Under the pieces are notes generated by a model. The model was not told where the DNA came from, did not search any database, and worked only from the letters and a program-made list of their open reading frames with translations. From an uncultured Bacteroidales bacterium (GTDB lineage: Bacteria > Bacteroidota > Bacteroidia > Bacteroidales > Muribaculaceae), in the NCBI GenBank assembly GCA_902776435.1, contig CACYQB010000013.1, positions 42,307-106,306 of the forward strand: DNA of 64,000 nucleotides, given 5' to 3'. Both the position numbers and the translations under genes were made by a program. Shown piece after piece: positions 7,905-15,224 of this stretch (the stretch's first letter is position 1; each line of letters opens with the position of its first letter).

Positions 7905-8495
7905 ATGTGGAAAGTTAATGAAATCTTCCATTCGCTGCAGGGCGAGGGCTACCACACGGGTACCGCCAGCGTGTTCATCAGGCTGAGCGGCTGCAACCTG
8001 CATTGCGCCTTCTGTGACACACAGCACGAGGAGGGGACGATGATGTCGTTGCCTGATATCGTGGAAGAGGTCATGCAATATCCGCTAGCACCGCTCATCG
8101 TGCTCACGGGCGGCGAGCCGTCGTTGTGGATTGATGAGGATTTTGTGTCGGGGCTCAAACAGATGACAGGCAAACGCATTGCCATCGAGACCAACGGCAC
8201 CCATTTCCTGCCCAGCAACCTCGACTGGGTAACACTTTCCCCAAAAACAGGCCTCGGCAACAGCGGCAACATTCCTGTGGTGCTCAACCATTGTGATGAA
8301 CTCAAGGTGGTGTATTTGGGACAAGACTTGTCACAGTATGACAGTATTAAGGCCGACCACCGCTACCTGCAACCCTGTTGGGTGAGCGACGAAGCGCAAC
8401 GTTACCGCAACATGCTGATCACCGTCCAGGCCGTTCTCGACCACCCCGAGTGGCGACTATCCCTGCAGACCCACCGCATTCTCAACATCCGCTAA
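7905..8495 (+). CDS. queE: 7-carboxy-7-deazaguanine synthase QueE (radical SAM)
   Basis: A 196-aa compact radical-SAM enzyme that contracts 6-carboxy-tetrahydropterin to 7-carboxy-7-deazaguanine. The N-terminal substrate segment EIFHSLQGEG is followed by the iron-sulfur motif CNLHCAFC (Cys30, 34, 37). The glycine-rich TGGEP stretch near residue 68 contacts SAM. The length and the CX3CX2C form are typical of Bacteroidetes QueE. It lies downstream of queD on the same strand and is probably co-transcribed. Confidence 0.95.
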   Translation: MWKVNEIFHSLQGEGYHTGTASVFIRLSGCNLHCAFCDTQHEEGTMMSLPDIVEEVMQYPLAPLIVLTGGEPSLWIDEDFVSGLKQMTGKRIAIETNGTHFLPSNLDWVTLSPKTGLGNSGNIPVVLNHCDELKVVYLGQDLSQYDSIKADHRYLQPCWVSDEAQRYRNMLITVQAVLDHPEWRLSLQTHRILNIR

Positions 8496-8551
8496 CAAAC
8501 CGTCACCGTCTGTTGCGTTGTCAACGCAACAAACTGTAATCAAACAACAAA

Positions 8552-8588
8552 CGCCCGCACTCCAGTGGCTGGAATGCGGACGTTTCTT
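8552..8588 (-). terminator. Terminator downstream of fabD
   Basis: Two 14-nt arms (8552-8565 and 8569-8582) enclose a 3-nt loop. In minus-strand RNA all positions pair, two of them as G-U, and UUUGUUGUUUG follows. In plus-strand RNA the same two positions are C-A mismatches, so the hairpin is tuned for fabD rather than queE. Confidence 0.75.
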
Positions 8589-8613
8589 TAATCTCTAAAC
8601 CCTTAACTCTATA
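8586..8613. repeat. 7-bp-period tract 3' of fabD
   Basis: Four degenerate heptads, CTTTAAT, CTCTAAA, CCCTTAA and CTCTATA, lie between the terminator and the fabD stop codon. They are weaker than the tracts upstream of queD and queE. Confidence 0.5.
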
Positions 8614-8633
8614 CTGCGAGCAGGGCGAGTATC

Positions 8634-9512
8634 TTACTGGCGGCCAGACAGAACGACGTCGCGACTGGTCTTGGCGATAAGGCCTTGCAGCACCTTGCCG
8701 GGGCCAAGCTCCTCGGCCTCGGTCATGCCGTCGGCAACCATATTGGCAACGATGTGGCTCCAACGAACGGGAGCAGTCAACTGTTGCAGCAGGTTGGCCT
8801 TGATTTCAGCAGGATCGGTGTGGGGCTTAGCGTCCACGTCCTGGTAGATGGGGCAAACGGGAGCCGAGAAGTCGGCAGCCTCGATAGCCTCGGCCAGTTC
8901 GGCACGGGCGGGCTCCATCAGGGGCGAGTGGAAAGCGCCACCCACCTTGAGGGGCAACGCGCGGCGAGCGCCAGCCTCCTTGAATTTCTCACAAGCGGCC
9001 TCGATAGCGGCAATCTCACCCGAGATGACCACCTGACCGGGGCAGTTATAGTTGGCAGGAACACAGATGCCATCGATAGTGGCACAGATTTCCTCCACCT
9101 TAGCGTCGTCCATACCGATGATGGCAGCCATCGTCGAGGGAGCAGCTTCGCAAGCCTTCTGCATGGCCAGGGCACGAGCCTCGACCAGTTTCAGACCCTG
9201 CTCAAAGGGCAGTGCACCAGCGGCTACCAGTGCCGAGAACTCTCCCAGCGAGTGACCAGCCACCATGTCGGGCTTGAACTCGTCGCCCATCGTGAGGGCG
9301 AGAATCACTGAATGCAGGAATACGGCAGGCTGAGTGACCTTGGTCTGCTTCAAGTCGTCCTCGGTGCCTTCAAACATGAGGTCGGTGATGCGGAAGCCCA
9401 GCACCTCATTGGCTTTTTCAAACAATTCTTTGGCCTGGGGATTGTTGTCATACAGCTCCTTGCCCATACCGACAAACTGTGCGCCCTGACCGGGGAATAC
9501 GAATGCTTTCAT
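8634..9512 (-). CDS. fabD: Malonyl-CoA:ACP transacylase FabD
   Basis: A 292-aa enzyme that transfers malonyl from CoA to acyl carrier protein to feed fatty-acid elongation in the cytoplasm. The signature PGQGAQ is at 7-12, the nucleophile is Ser88 in GHSLGE, the substrate arginine is Arg113, and the catalytic His195 lies in GGAFHSPLM. It is complete and of normal length. It is a single-gene unit with its own promoter (9579-9586) and terminator, placed between the two que gene pairs without a visible functional connection. Confidence 0.97.
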   Translation of the reverse strand: MKAFVFPGQGAQFVGMGKELYDNNPQAKELFEKANEVLGFRITDLMFEGTEDDLKQTKVTQPAVFLHSVILALTMGDEFKPDMVAGHSLGEFSALVAAGALPFEQGLKLVEARALAMQKACEAAPSTMAAIIGMDDAKVEEICATIDGICVPANYNCPGQVVISGEIAAIEAACEKFKEAGARRALPLKVGGAFHSPLMEPARAELAEAIEAADFSAPVCPIYQDVDAKPHTDPAEIKANLLQQLTAPVRWSHIVANMVADGMTEAEELGPGKVLQGLIAKTSRDVVLSGRQ

Positions 9513-9578
9513 TGTCTAATTGTCTCTTTTATAATTGATAATAATGTTGATTACGGAATTTTTTCTGCAAATCGGCTG

Positions 9579-9586
9579 CAAAGGTA
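9579..9586 (-). promoter_or_regulatory. fabD promoter
   Basis: The minus-strand -7 box is TACCTTTG, 67 nt upstream of the fabD ATG. Confidence 0.6.
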
Positions 9587-9596
9587 GCACTTTTTT

Positions 9597-9688
9597 AGAT
9601 AATAGATATAAAGATAAGAATAAAAGATGCTTTTTTCATCGTCATTCGACGAATAAGCATCTCTTATCTTTTCTCTTTTATCTTATAC
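9597..9688. repeat. Paired 7-bp-period tracts flanking the queC terminator
   Basis: Heptads AGATAAT, AGATATA, AAGATAA, GAATAAA and AGATGCT occupy 9597-9631. Near-complementary heptads CTCTTAT, CTTTTCT, CTTTTAT and CTTATAC occupy 9661-9688 and run over the queC stop codon (9683-9685). The two tracts can fold back on each other, giving an extended imperfect stem. Confidence 0.55.
9618..9662 (-). terminator. Probable queC terminator
   Basis: The minus strand reads AGATGCTT, a 22-nt loop, AAGCATCT and then TTTATTCTTATC. The loop contains the palindrome ATTCG-T-CGAAT. It begins 21 nt after the queC stop. Confidence 0.5.
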
Positions 9689-10339
9689 CAAGTATTCCGT
9701 AGTGTCATCAATGCCTGCGTCCTTGAGGGCCTGGCGGCGCTCGGTGCAGGTGCCGCAGGTGCCGCAGTGCTTCTCGCCTCCCTTGTAGCAGGAGTAGGTC
9801 TCGCTGTAGTCCAGCCCCAGGGCTGCACCGTGGCGGGCGATGTCGGCTTTGCTCAAGTCGGTATAGGGGGCATAAACCTTAACGCCCTCGTAGGTACCCG
9901 TCATCATGGCCGTGCTCATTGCCTCGATGAAGGGCGACCGGCAATCGGGATAGATGCTGTGGTCACCGGCGTGGTTGGCAATCATCACACGCTTGAGGCC
10001 GTTGCTCTCGGCGATGCCGCATGCGATCGCCAGCATGATGCCGTTGCGGAAGGGAACGACGGTCGCCTTCATGTTCTCGTCATCATAGTTGCCGTCGGGG
10101 ATGGCATCGGCACTCTCGAGCAGGGCGCTCTTGAAATACTTGTGCATGAAATCCAATGGTATGATCAGGTGCTTGATGCCCAGGCGCTGGCAGTGCATGA
10201 TGGCACAGCGGCGCTCACGGCCGTTCTGGGTGCTGCCGTAGTCAAAGGTGATGGCCAGGGCAATCTCGTCCTTGTACTCATAAAGCATGGTCGTCGAGTC
10301 CATGCCGCCCGAGGTGATGATAACTGCGTCCTTTGCCAT
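9683..10339 (-). CDS. queC: 7-cyano-7-deazaguanine (preQ0) synthase QueC
   Basis: A 218-aa PP-loop enzyme that uses ATP and ammonia to turn 7-carboxy-7-deazaguanine into preQ0. The PP-loop SGGMDS sits about ten residues from the start. The C-terminal zinc cluster is visible as CYKGGEKHCGTCGTC followed by an arginine. The reading frame stays open upstream to 10438, but the ATG at 10339 gives the conserved MAKDAVIITSGG start and lies 1 bp after the queF stop, so the longer form is rejected. It is transcribed with queF. Confidence 0.95.
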   Translation of the reverse strand: MAKDAVIITSGGMDSTTMLYEYKDEIALAITFDYGSTQNGRERRCAIMHCQRLGIKHLIIPLDFMHKYFKSALLESADAIPDGNYDDENMKATVVPFRNGIMLAIACGIAESNGLKRVMIANHAGDHSIYPDCRSPFIEAMSTAMMTGTYEGVKVYAPYTDLSKADIARHGAALGLDYSETYSCYKGGEKHCGTCGTCTERRQALKDAGIDDTTEYLV

Positions 10340-10340
10340 A

Positions 10341-10811
10341 TCAATCGTTATGGAAGTTGCTGATGAGGCGCATGCGCACCATGTCCTGATGATCGCTGTC
10401 GCCATAGTTGGCAAACGGCTTGATGCTGATGCCACCACGAGGGTTGAACAGGCCGATGACCTCCAGATACTTGGGGTCCATCAACTTGACCAGGTCCTTC
10501 ATGATGATGTTCACGCAATCCTCATGGAAATCGCCGTGGTTGCGGAAACTGAAGAGGTACAGCTTCAGGCTCTTGCTCTCGACCATGCGCACGCGCGGGA
10601 TATAATTGATGATGATGTGGCCAAAGTCGGGCTGACCCGTCTTGGGGCACAACGAAGTGAACTCGGGGCAGTCGAGAGTCACCACATATTCGTTCTCGGG
10701 GTGCTTGTTCTCAAAGGTTTCCAGCACGTCGGGACGATAATCGAACTCATATTGCGTACCCTGGTTGCCGAGCAGCGTTACACCCTCTAATTCTTGTTCT
10801 GTTCTTGACAT
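10341..10811 (-). CDS. queF: preQ0 reductase QueF (type I)
   Basis: A 156-aa NADPH-dependent nitrile reductase that converts preQ0 to preQ1, the base inserted into tRNA by Tgt. The catalytic Cys55 and Asp62 lie in [13 protein letters not shown], the same numbering as the Bacillus subtilis short-form enzyme. The later [13 protein letters not shown] stretch is also characteristic. It leads a two-gene transcript with queC from the promoter at 10843-10850. No preQ1 riboswitch-like leader is seen in the roughly 25-nt untranslated region. Confidence 0.96.
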   Translation of the reverse strand: MSRTEQELEGVTLLGNQGTQYEFDYRPDVLETFENKHPENEYVVTLDCPEFTSLCPKTGQPDFGHIIINYIPRVRMVESKSLKLYLFSFRNHGDFHEDCVNIIMKDLVKLMDPKYLEVIGLFNPRGGISIKPFANYGDSDHQDMVRMRLISNFHND

Positions 10812-10842
10812 AAAAATCAGTGAAATTTTGCGTTTTGGGCTG

Positions 10843-10850
10843 CAAAGGTA
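10843..10850 (-). promoter_or_regulatory. queF-queC promoter
   Basis: The minus-strand -7 box is TACCTTTG, 32 nt upstream of the queF ATG. The leader is too short for a riboswitch. Confidence 0.6.
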
Positions 10851-10885
10851 CTAAAAATATTGCACCCGTGAGTCATAAATGGCCT

Positions 10886-11599
10886 TTAACCTTGCCTGAA
10901 CAGCAGGTCAATAGCGAATCGTGCTGCCTCGGCGCCTTGTGGCACGAGTGCGTCGAGACTGCGCAGCGCGGCATCCCTTACCGAGGGTTCCACATCGTCA
11001 CTGCAGTTAGTGAGCAGGTGGCGGCTATAGGCTACCGTGAACTCGGGATGGCCCTGGAAAGTGACGACCTGACTGCCTATCCTGAACGACTCGTTCTTGC
11101 AGAAATCGCTGGTGGCACACAGCGTAGCACCCTGTGGCAAGACGGTCACCTGGTCGTGGTGGCTGTAGAGTAAACGCATCTCCTGTCCCGGGAAATAGGC
11201 CTTCATCGACTCATCCAGAACCCTTGAAGCCCGCACTCCTGCACCAAAGCCGCCTTCATATTGCCTCACTTCACCTCCCAGCGCCCTGGCTATCGCCTGA
11301 TGGCCGAAGCACACGCCCATCAACTTGGCTCCGCAGCAATAGGCATGTTCAATCCACTTGACCAACGCGACAATCCACGGTTTGTCATCGTAGGCCGAAT
11401 CCAAGCTGCCAGGCACTAGATACAGCTCGTCAGAATTGATCGATAGGGGCAATTCGCCCTGCCACGTTTGGAATATCTTGTATGAAACCTGTTCGCCGAT
11501 AGAGGCAAACAGGTCCATAAACAGTGACTCGTAGTTGGGGATGAAATCGGGCAACCTTCCGGGGAAGGTGTCACACAGCAGGATATTGACGCGGATCAT
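10886..11599 (-). CDS. Class I glutamine amidotransferase-like protein
   Basis: A 237-aa stand-alone type 1 glutamine amidotransferase domain. The nucleophile Cys97 lies in GVCFGHQ, and the partner His184 and Glu186 lie in FQGHPEF. It resembles the GMP-synthase-like amidotransferases often annotated only by family; no synthetase partner is fused or adjacent, so the acceptor of the ammonia is unknown. Some relatives hydrolyse gamma-glutamyl compounds instead. It overlaps the HD-domain gene by 4 bp (ATGA), implying translational coupling. Confidence 0.85.
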   Translation of the reverse strand: MIRVNILLCDTFPGRLPDFIPNYESLFMDLFASIGEQVSYKIFQTWQGELPLSINSDELYLVPGSLDSAYDDKPWIVALVKWIEHAYCCGAKLMGVCFGHQAIARALGGEVRQYEGGFGAGVRASRVLDESMKAYFPGQEMRLLYSHHDQVTVLPQGATLCATSDFCKNESFRIGSQVVTFQGHPEFTVAYSRHLLTNCSDDVEPSVRDAALRSLDALVPQGAEAARFAIDLLFRQG

Positions 11600-12228
11600 A
11601 ACTCATCAATTTCCTCACCTGTGCGTTCCATAATGCTGGCTGCCAGACCGTCGGCCGTCTGGATAATGGTCACCAGGGGATAAAGTTTGCGGGCGGCATC
11701 ATAGTTGCGGACGTCCTCATAACTGTTCTGGTTCACGCCCCAAGCGCCCATGTGCCAACGGATAGCGAGCATCTCGTCGTCATTCAGGGGCAAGCCGCTG
11801 CACAACAGCAAGGTCAGCGATTTCTCGCCATGCCCCATCGGGAAACCCTTGTACGTGATCTTGTAGCCCTCGGCATCTTCCCAAATGCCCAGCGCATTCT
11901 TGCGTTTCTTGACTGAACGCTTATAGATGTCACACTTGCAGACGTCATGCAACAGGCTGGCAAGGATGATGCTGTCACGCTTCACCTCGTGTTCAAGACT
12001 GGGCTCAATCGCCGTCATGGCCTCCCACACGGTGAGAGCCGCCTTGCAGGTGTTGAGCGAATGCTTTGCCAAGCCGCCCTCAGTATTCAGGTGATGGCCT
12101 GCCGATGCCGGAGCCGTGAAAAATCCCCAAGCCTCTAAATCGCCTATCACATCCTCGATGCCCTCGCGCCCGGTAGAACGCAGCAATTCAAGGATTTCCT
12201 CTTTGCAATCTTTATCACTTGTTTTCAT
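11596..12228 (-). CDS. HD-domain hydrolase
   Basis: A 210-aa protein from ATG 12228; a TTG three codons upstream is less likely. The HD signature LLHDVCK, with the metal-binding His-Asp pair at residues 94-95, and an upstream His in LAKHSL (about residue 56) indicate a metal-dependent phosphohydrolase acting on nucleotides or similar substrates. The protein is too short for a (p)ppGpp synthetase. A 7-bp-period tract lies just upstream of the start. It sits between mlaF and the amidotransferase gene in one direction, so all may share the mlaE promoter. Confidence 0.8.
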   Translation of the reverse strand: MKTSDKDCKEEILELLRSTGREGIEDVIGDLEAWGFFTAPASAGHHLNTEGGLAKHSLNTCKAALTVWEAMTAIEPSLEHEVKRDSIILASLLHDVCKCDIYKRSVKKRKNALGIWEDAEGYKITYKGFPMGHGEKSLTLLLCSGLPLNDDEMLAIRWHMGAWGVNQNSYEDVRNYDAARKLYPLVTIIQTADGLAASIMERTGEEIDEL

Positions 12229-12243
12229 ATCATTCAATTGTAA

Positions 12244-12278
12244 CTTAAACCTAACACCTAAAGCCTAAAACCTAACGC
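12244..12278 (-). repeat. 7-bp-period tract upstream of the HD gene
   Basis: Five exact-register heptads on the plus strand: CTTAAAC, CTAACAC, CTAAAGC, CTAAAAC and CTAACGC. The last ones run through the mlaF stop codon (12272-12274) and its final codons. On the transcript this is a TTAGG-rich leader 15 nt before the HD start codon. Confidence 0.7.
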
Positions 12279-13066
12279 CTACTCGGCTTATACCCGTGTT
12301 CACGACGGTACTTGCGCACATCGCGGAACAAGTCGGTGGCATAGACAAAATTGTTCAGGTCATCGTTGTCCTGGTCATAGATCTCCTCTTTAGTGCCAAT
12401 CCAGCCCACATGGCCCTTGTTGATGAAAACGATGTTTTCGCCAATGCCCATTACGGAGTTCATGTCATGGGTGTTGATGATGGTCGTAATGCCGAACTCA
12501 TGGGTGATGTCACTCAACAACTCATCAATGACAATCGACGTTTTGGGGTCAAGGCCCGAATTGGGCTCGTCACAGAAGAGGTACTTGGGATTCAGGGCGA
12601 TGGCACGCGCAATGGCACAGCGCTTCTGCATACCGCCCGACAACTCACTGGGATACTTGTTCTCGCTGCCGGTCAAGTTCACGCGGTCGATACAGAACTG
12701 TGCACGGTCACGGATTTCCCCTGCACTCATCTTGCTGAACATCACCAGCGGAAAACTCACGTTACCCATTACCGTCTCGCTGTCAAACAACGCGCTGCCC
12801 TGGAAAAGCATGCCGATTTCCTTGCGTAACTCCTTGCGCTGTTTGCGGTCCATCCGCGTGATATCACGGCCGTCGTACAGGATTTCACCCTCATCGGGGT
12901 CAAACAGGCCAACGATATTCTTAATCAACACTGTCTTACCCGATCCCGACTGACCGATGATGAGGTTGGTCTTGCCGTCGTAGAGCTTGGCATTGATGTC
13001 AAACAACACCTGGCGGTCACCCCCTTCTTCCTTAAAGGTCTTGGATAGATGCTTAACTTCAATCAT
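12272..13066 (-). CDS. mlaF: Mla-type phospholipid ABC transporter ATPase
   Basis: A 264-aa ABC ATPase with Walker A GQSGSGKT (38-45), signature LSGGMQKR (142-149), Walker B YLFCDEP with Asp166-Glu167, and the switch histidine in NTHDMNS. Together with the MlaE-type permease encoded 4 bp upstream it forms an ABC transporter that moves phospholipids between the inner and outer membranes, keeping the outer leaflet lipid-asymmetric. The MlaD-like MCE subunit that normally follows is not here and must be encoded elsewhere. Confidence 0.92.
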   Translation of the reverse strand: MIEVKHLSKTFKEEGGDRQVLFDINAKLYDGKTNLIIGQSGSGKTVLIKNIVGLFDPDEGEILYDGRDITRMDRKQRKELRKEIGMLFQGSALFDSETVMGNVSFPLVMFSKMSAGEIRDRAQFCIDRVNLTGSENKYPSELSGGMQKRCAIARAIALNPKYLFCDEPNSGLDPKTSIVIDELLSDITHEFGITTIINTHDMNSVMGIGENIVFINKGHVGWIGTKEEIYDQDNDDLNNFVYATDLFRDVRKYRREHGYKPSRR

Positions 13067-13070
13067 TGTG

Positions 13071-13817
13071 TTACAGTAATAAGAGGGTTAAAATTACGTC
13101 GGCCACCAGAATCATGATGTTGCTGATGACAACAGTATCGGTACTGGCCTTGCCCACCTCGACCGAGCCACCCTTCACAGCGTAGCCGTAGTAACAGGCA
13201 ATGGTGGACATCAGGAATGCAAATACCAGCGACTTAATCAACGCGAACCATACATACCACTCGATGAACAGGGACTGGATACCGAAGATGTAGGTATCAG
13301 GGTCAACAATGCCAGTGATGATGCAGATGAGCCAACCGCCAAACAGGCTCGTAGCCATACAGATCACCACCAGGAACGGCAGAATCGTGATCCATGCAAG
13401 AATCTTGGGCAATGCCAGGAAGTTGGCGCTGTTGATGCCCATAATGTCAAGGGCGTCAATCTGTTCGGTAGCGCGCATGGTACCAATCTCGCTGGCGATG
13501 TTCGAACCGATCTTTCCAGACAGAATCAGACACAGAATCGTCGATGAGAACTCCAGCAGAATAATCTCACGCGTGGTCAATCCCACAGTATAACGGGGCA
13601 ACAACGGGTTGGAGATATTGAGTTTAATCAATATTGTACACAGTGAACCAATAAACAGCGACACGATGATAATCAGGGGAATCGAGTCAATACCCAGTTT
13701 CCCTATCTCGTCAGCATAGCGCTTGAAGAAGACTTTCCACTTGTCAGGGATGGCCATAACCCTCCACATGAACATGCAGTAGTCTCCAAACTTATCGAGC
13801 ATTTTAGTCAATAACAT
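13071..13817 (-). CDS. mlaE: MlaE-type ABC transporter permease
   Basis: A 248-aa inner-membrane protein with five to six hydrophobic segments and the MlaE signature region (SGKIGSNIASEIGTMRATEQ around residue 110, then IDALDIMGIN). It forms the transmembrane core of the phospholipid transporter driven by the downstream ATPase. A second ATG six codons in (MLDKFGDY) is an alternative start. It is the first gene of the mlaE-mlaF-HD-amidotransferase series, with a promoter about 25 nt upstream. Confidence 0.92.
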   Translation of the reverse strand: MLLTKMLDKFGDYCMFMWRVMAIPDKWKVFFKRYADEIGKLGIDSIPLIIIVSLFIGSLCTILIKLNISNPLLPRYTVGLTTREIILLEFSSTILCLILSGKIGSNIASEIGTMRATEQIDALDIMGINSANFLALPKILAWITILPFLVVICMATSLFGGWLICIITGIVDPDTYIFGIQSLFIEWYVWFALIKSLVFAFLMSTIACYYGYAVKGGSVEVGKASTDTVVISNIMILVADVILTLLLL

Positions 13818-13840
13818 ACCTTTCGTAAAATTACAACCTG

Positions 13841-13848
13841 CAAATGTA
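13841..13848 (-). promoter_or_regulatory. mlaE operon promoter
   Basis: The minus-strand -7 box is TACATTTG, 24 nt upstream of the mlaE ATG. Confidence 0.55.
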
Positions 13849-13887
13849 GCAAAAAGTTTTCAGTTAACGGTTCTTAGATGCCACTTT

Positions 13888-14460
13888 TTACAACAGGGCG
13901 CTCTCGTCAATGAGATTGTTGAGCATGGCATACACGGTAAGGCCTGCAATGCTCTTGATGCCTGTCTTGTGGGTTATGTTCTTGCGGTGACTGATGACCG
14001 TGTGAACACTGACGTTGAGGGCATCGGCCACCTCCTTGTTCGTCTTGCCCTGAGCCAACTGAATGAGAACAGCCGTCTCGCGTTTAGTGAGTTCATAATT
14101 GTTCTGACTGTGCTGCTCGGCCACGGGTGAGGCTTGAGCCAGGGTCTCGATAATCATGGTGCGACCGTCACGTATCTCAACCACGCCGTCAAAACCCTTG
14201 AGCACATCCCGCTCGACATACTGATAAACCAGCGCCACGACAGCCACATTGTACTCATTGCGCAAAGCGGAGACGTTCTTATTGAGAATCGTGGGATTCA
14301 CCAGAAGCACATCGGGATGGGTGGACAGAATGCGTTCCTCCAGATTGTCGGCACTCACCTCTGGTTCCAGCAACTTGAAACGGGACTGGCTCTCCAAAAC
14401 TGATTTCAGCCCCTCAATGATGACCTCCGACGGCTCAACTATCAACAAGCGCTGCTTCAT
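13888..14460 (-). CDS. LuxR-type regulator with degenerate receiver domain
   Basis: A 190-aa protein with an N-terminal receiver-like domain (1-115) and a C-terminal NarL/LuxR helix-turn-helix (about 125-185; LTKRETAVLIQLAQGKTNKE, then VSVHTVISHRKN). The aspartate that is normally phosphorylated is replaced by Asn55 in DVLLVNP, and the usual acidic pair near residue 9 is reduced to Glu9-Pro10. It is therefore probably not controlled by ordinary phosphotransfer. It overlaps the hemerythrin-like gene by 4 bp, so the two are translated together and probably act in one redox, NO or oxygen response. Confidence 0.88.
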   Translation of the reverse strand: MKQRLLIVEPSEVIIEGLKSVLESQSRFKLLEPEVSADNLEERILSTHPDVLLVNPTILNKNVSALRNEYNVAVVALVYQYVERDVLKGFDGVVEIRDGRTMIIETLAQASPVAEQHSQNNYELTKRETAVLIQLAQGKTNKEVADALNVSVHTVISHRKNITHKTGIKSIAGLTVYAMLNNLIDESALL

Positions 14461-15161
14461 GACAAAATGGCTTTTTCGAGGTGACGTACCAAGGGAACCA
14501 TAATTTTTTCCTCGATGAAGGTATGCTTCTTGAGGTCCTCACTCAGCCTCAAGATATCATAAACCACATCAAGCACATTGTCATCATCTACCTGAGGCGG
14601 CAGGTACTTGAACACGATATTCAATAGGTCATCGAGTTTACCCTCGATGTCGCTATGGTTCTGCAGAAAACCATCGATGCCATAGGTCGTGTCACGCTTG
14701 CCGGCCATCAAGGCGCGGATGTGCGGGAACACATCACGTTCCTCATGCATGAAGTGAGCCTCTACTTCCTGCTTGTATTGTTCAAAGAAACTGATGAACA
14801 CCTTGCCGATGCGCCCGTTTAATTCCTGGGCGATGGAGTCCAAGTGACGCTCGATATGAGGCAGTCGCTTCTCGACATAGTATTTATGGGATTTCTCGAG
14901 ATAGGGCACCAAGCCTGTCATATCCGTTCCCAGAATTGTGGCAGTGGAAGGCACGTAGTTATTGAAGGTATATACATTGCAGATGAGCAGGAAGAAAGTG
15001 GTATCCACCCCACTCTGCTCACACACGTCGGCAATGGAACGGTCGCCGAAACCAAGCGAAATGCCCAATCTGGTCAACAACGAGAGTATTGACGGATAAG
15101 CAGTGATCAGGTCGCTCAGACGGCTTTCACTCGAGAATAGACGTGACTTGAAATCTTTCAT
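14457..15161 (-). CDS. Hemerythrin-like di-iron protein (YtfE/ScdA-related)
   Basis: A 234-aa all-helical protein. Candidate iron ligands are His92, His136/His139 in HFMHEE, His147, His169, His213 and Glu217, spaced as in hemerythrin-like domains. The first 60 residues resemble the ScdA N-terminal (DUF542) segment, but the usual cysteine after GI is absent (GISLGFGDRS). YtfE/ScdA relatives repair iron-sulfur clusters after nitric-oxide or oxidative damage, and others sense oxygen. The coupled regulator gene suggests a sensing role, which is inference. Confidence 0.82.
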   Translation of the reverse strand: MKDFKSRLFSSESRLSDLITAYPSILSLLTRLGISLGFGDRSIADVCEQSGVDTTFFLLICNVYTFNNYVPSTATILGTDMTGLVPYLEKSHKYYVEKRLPHIERHLDSIAQELNGRIGKVFISFFEQYKQEVEAHFMHEERDVFPHIRALMAGKRDTTYGIDGFLQNHSDIEGKLDDLLNIVFKYLPPQVDDDNVLDVVYDILRLSEDLKKHTFIEEKIMVPLVRHLEKAILS

Positions 15162-15192
15162 TGACTATATAATAACTGTTTATAAACGTGTA

Positions 15193-15200
15193 CAAAATTA
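15193..15200 (-). promoter_or_regulatory. Promoter of the hemerythrin-regulator pair
   Basis: The minus-strand -7 box is TAATTTTG, 32 nt upstream of the ATG. Confidence 0.5.
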
Positions 15201-15224
15201 GCAATTCCTCTTCATTCCAGCAAA

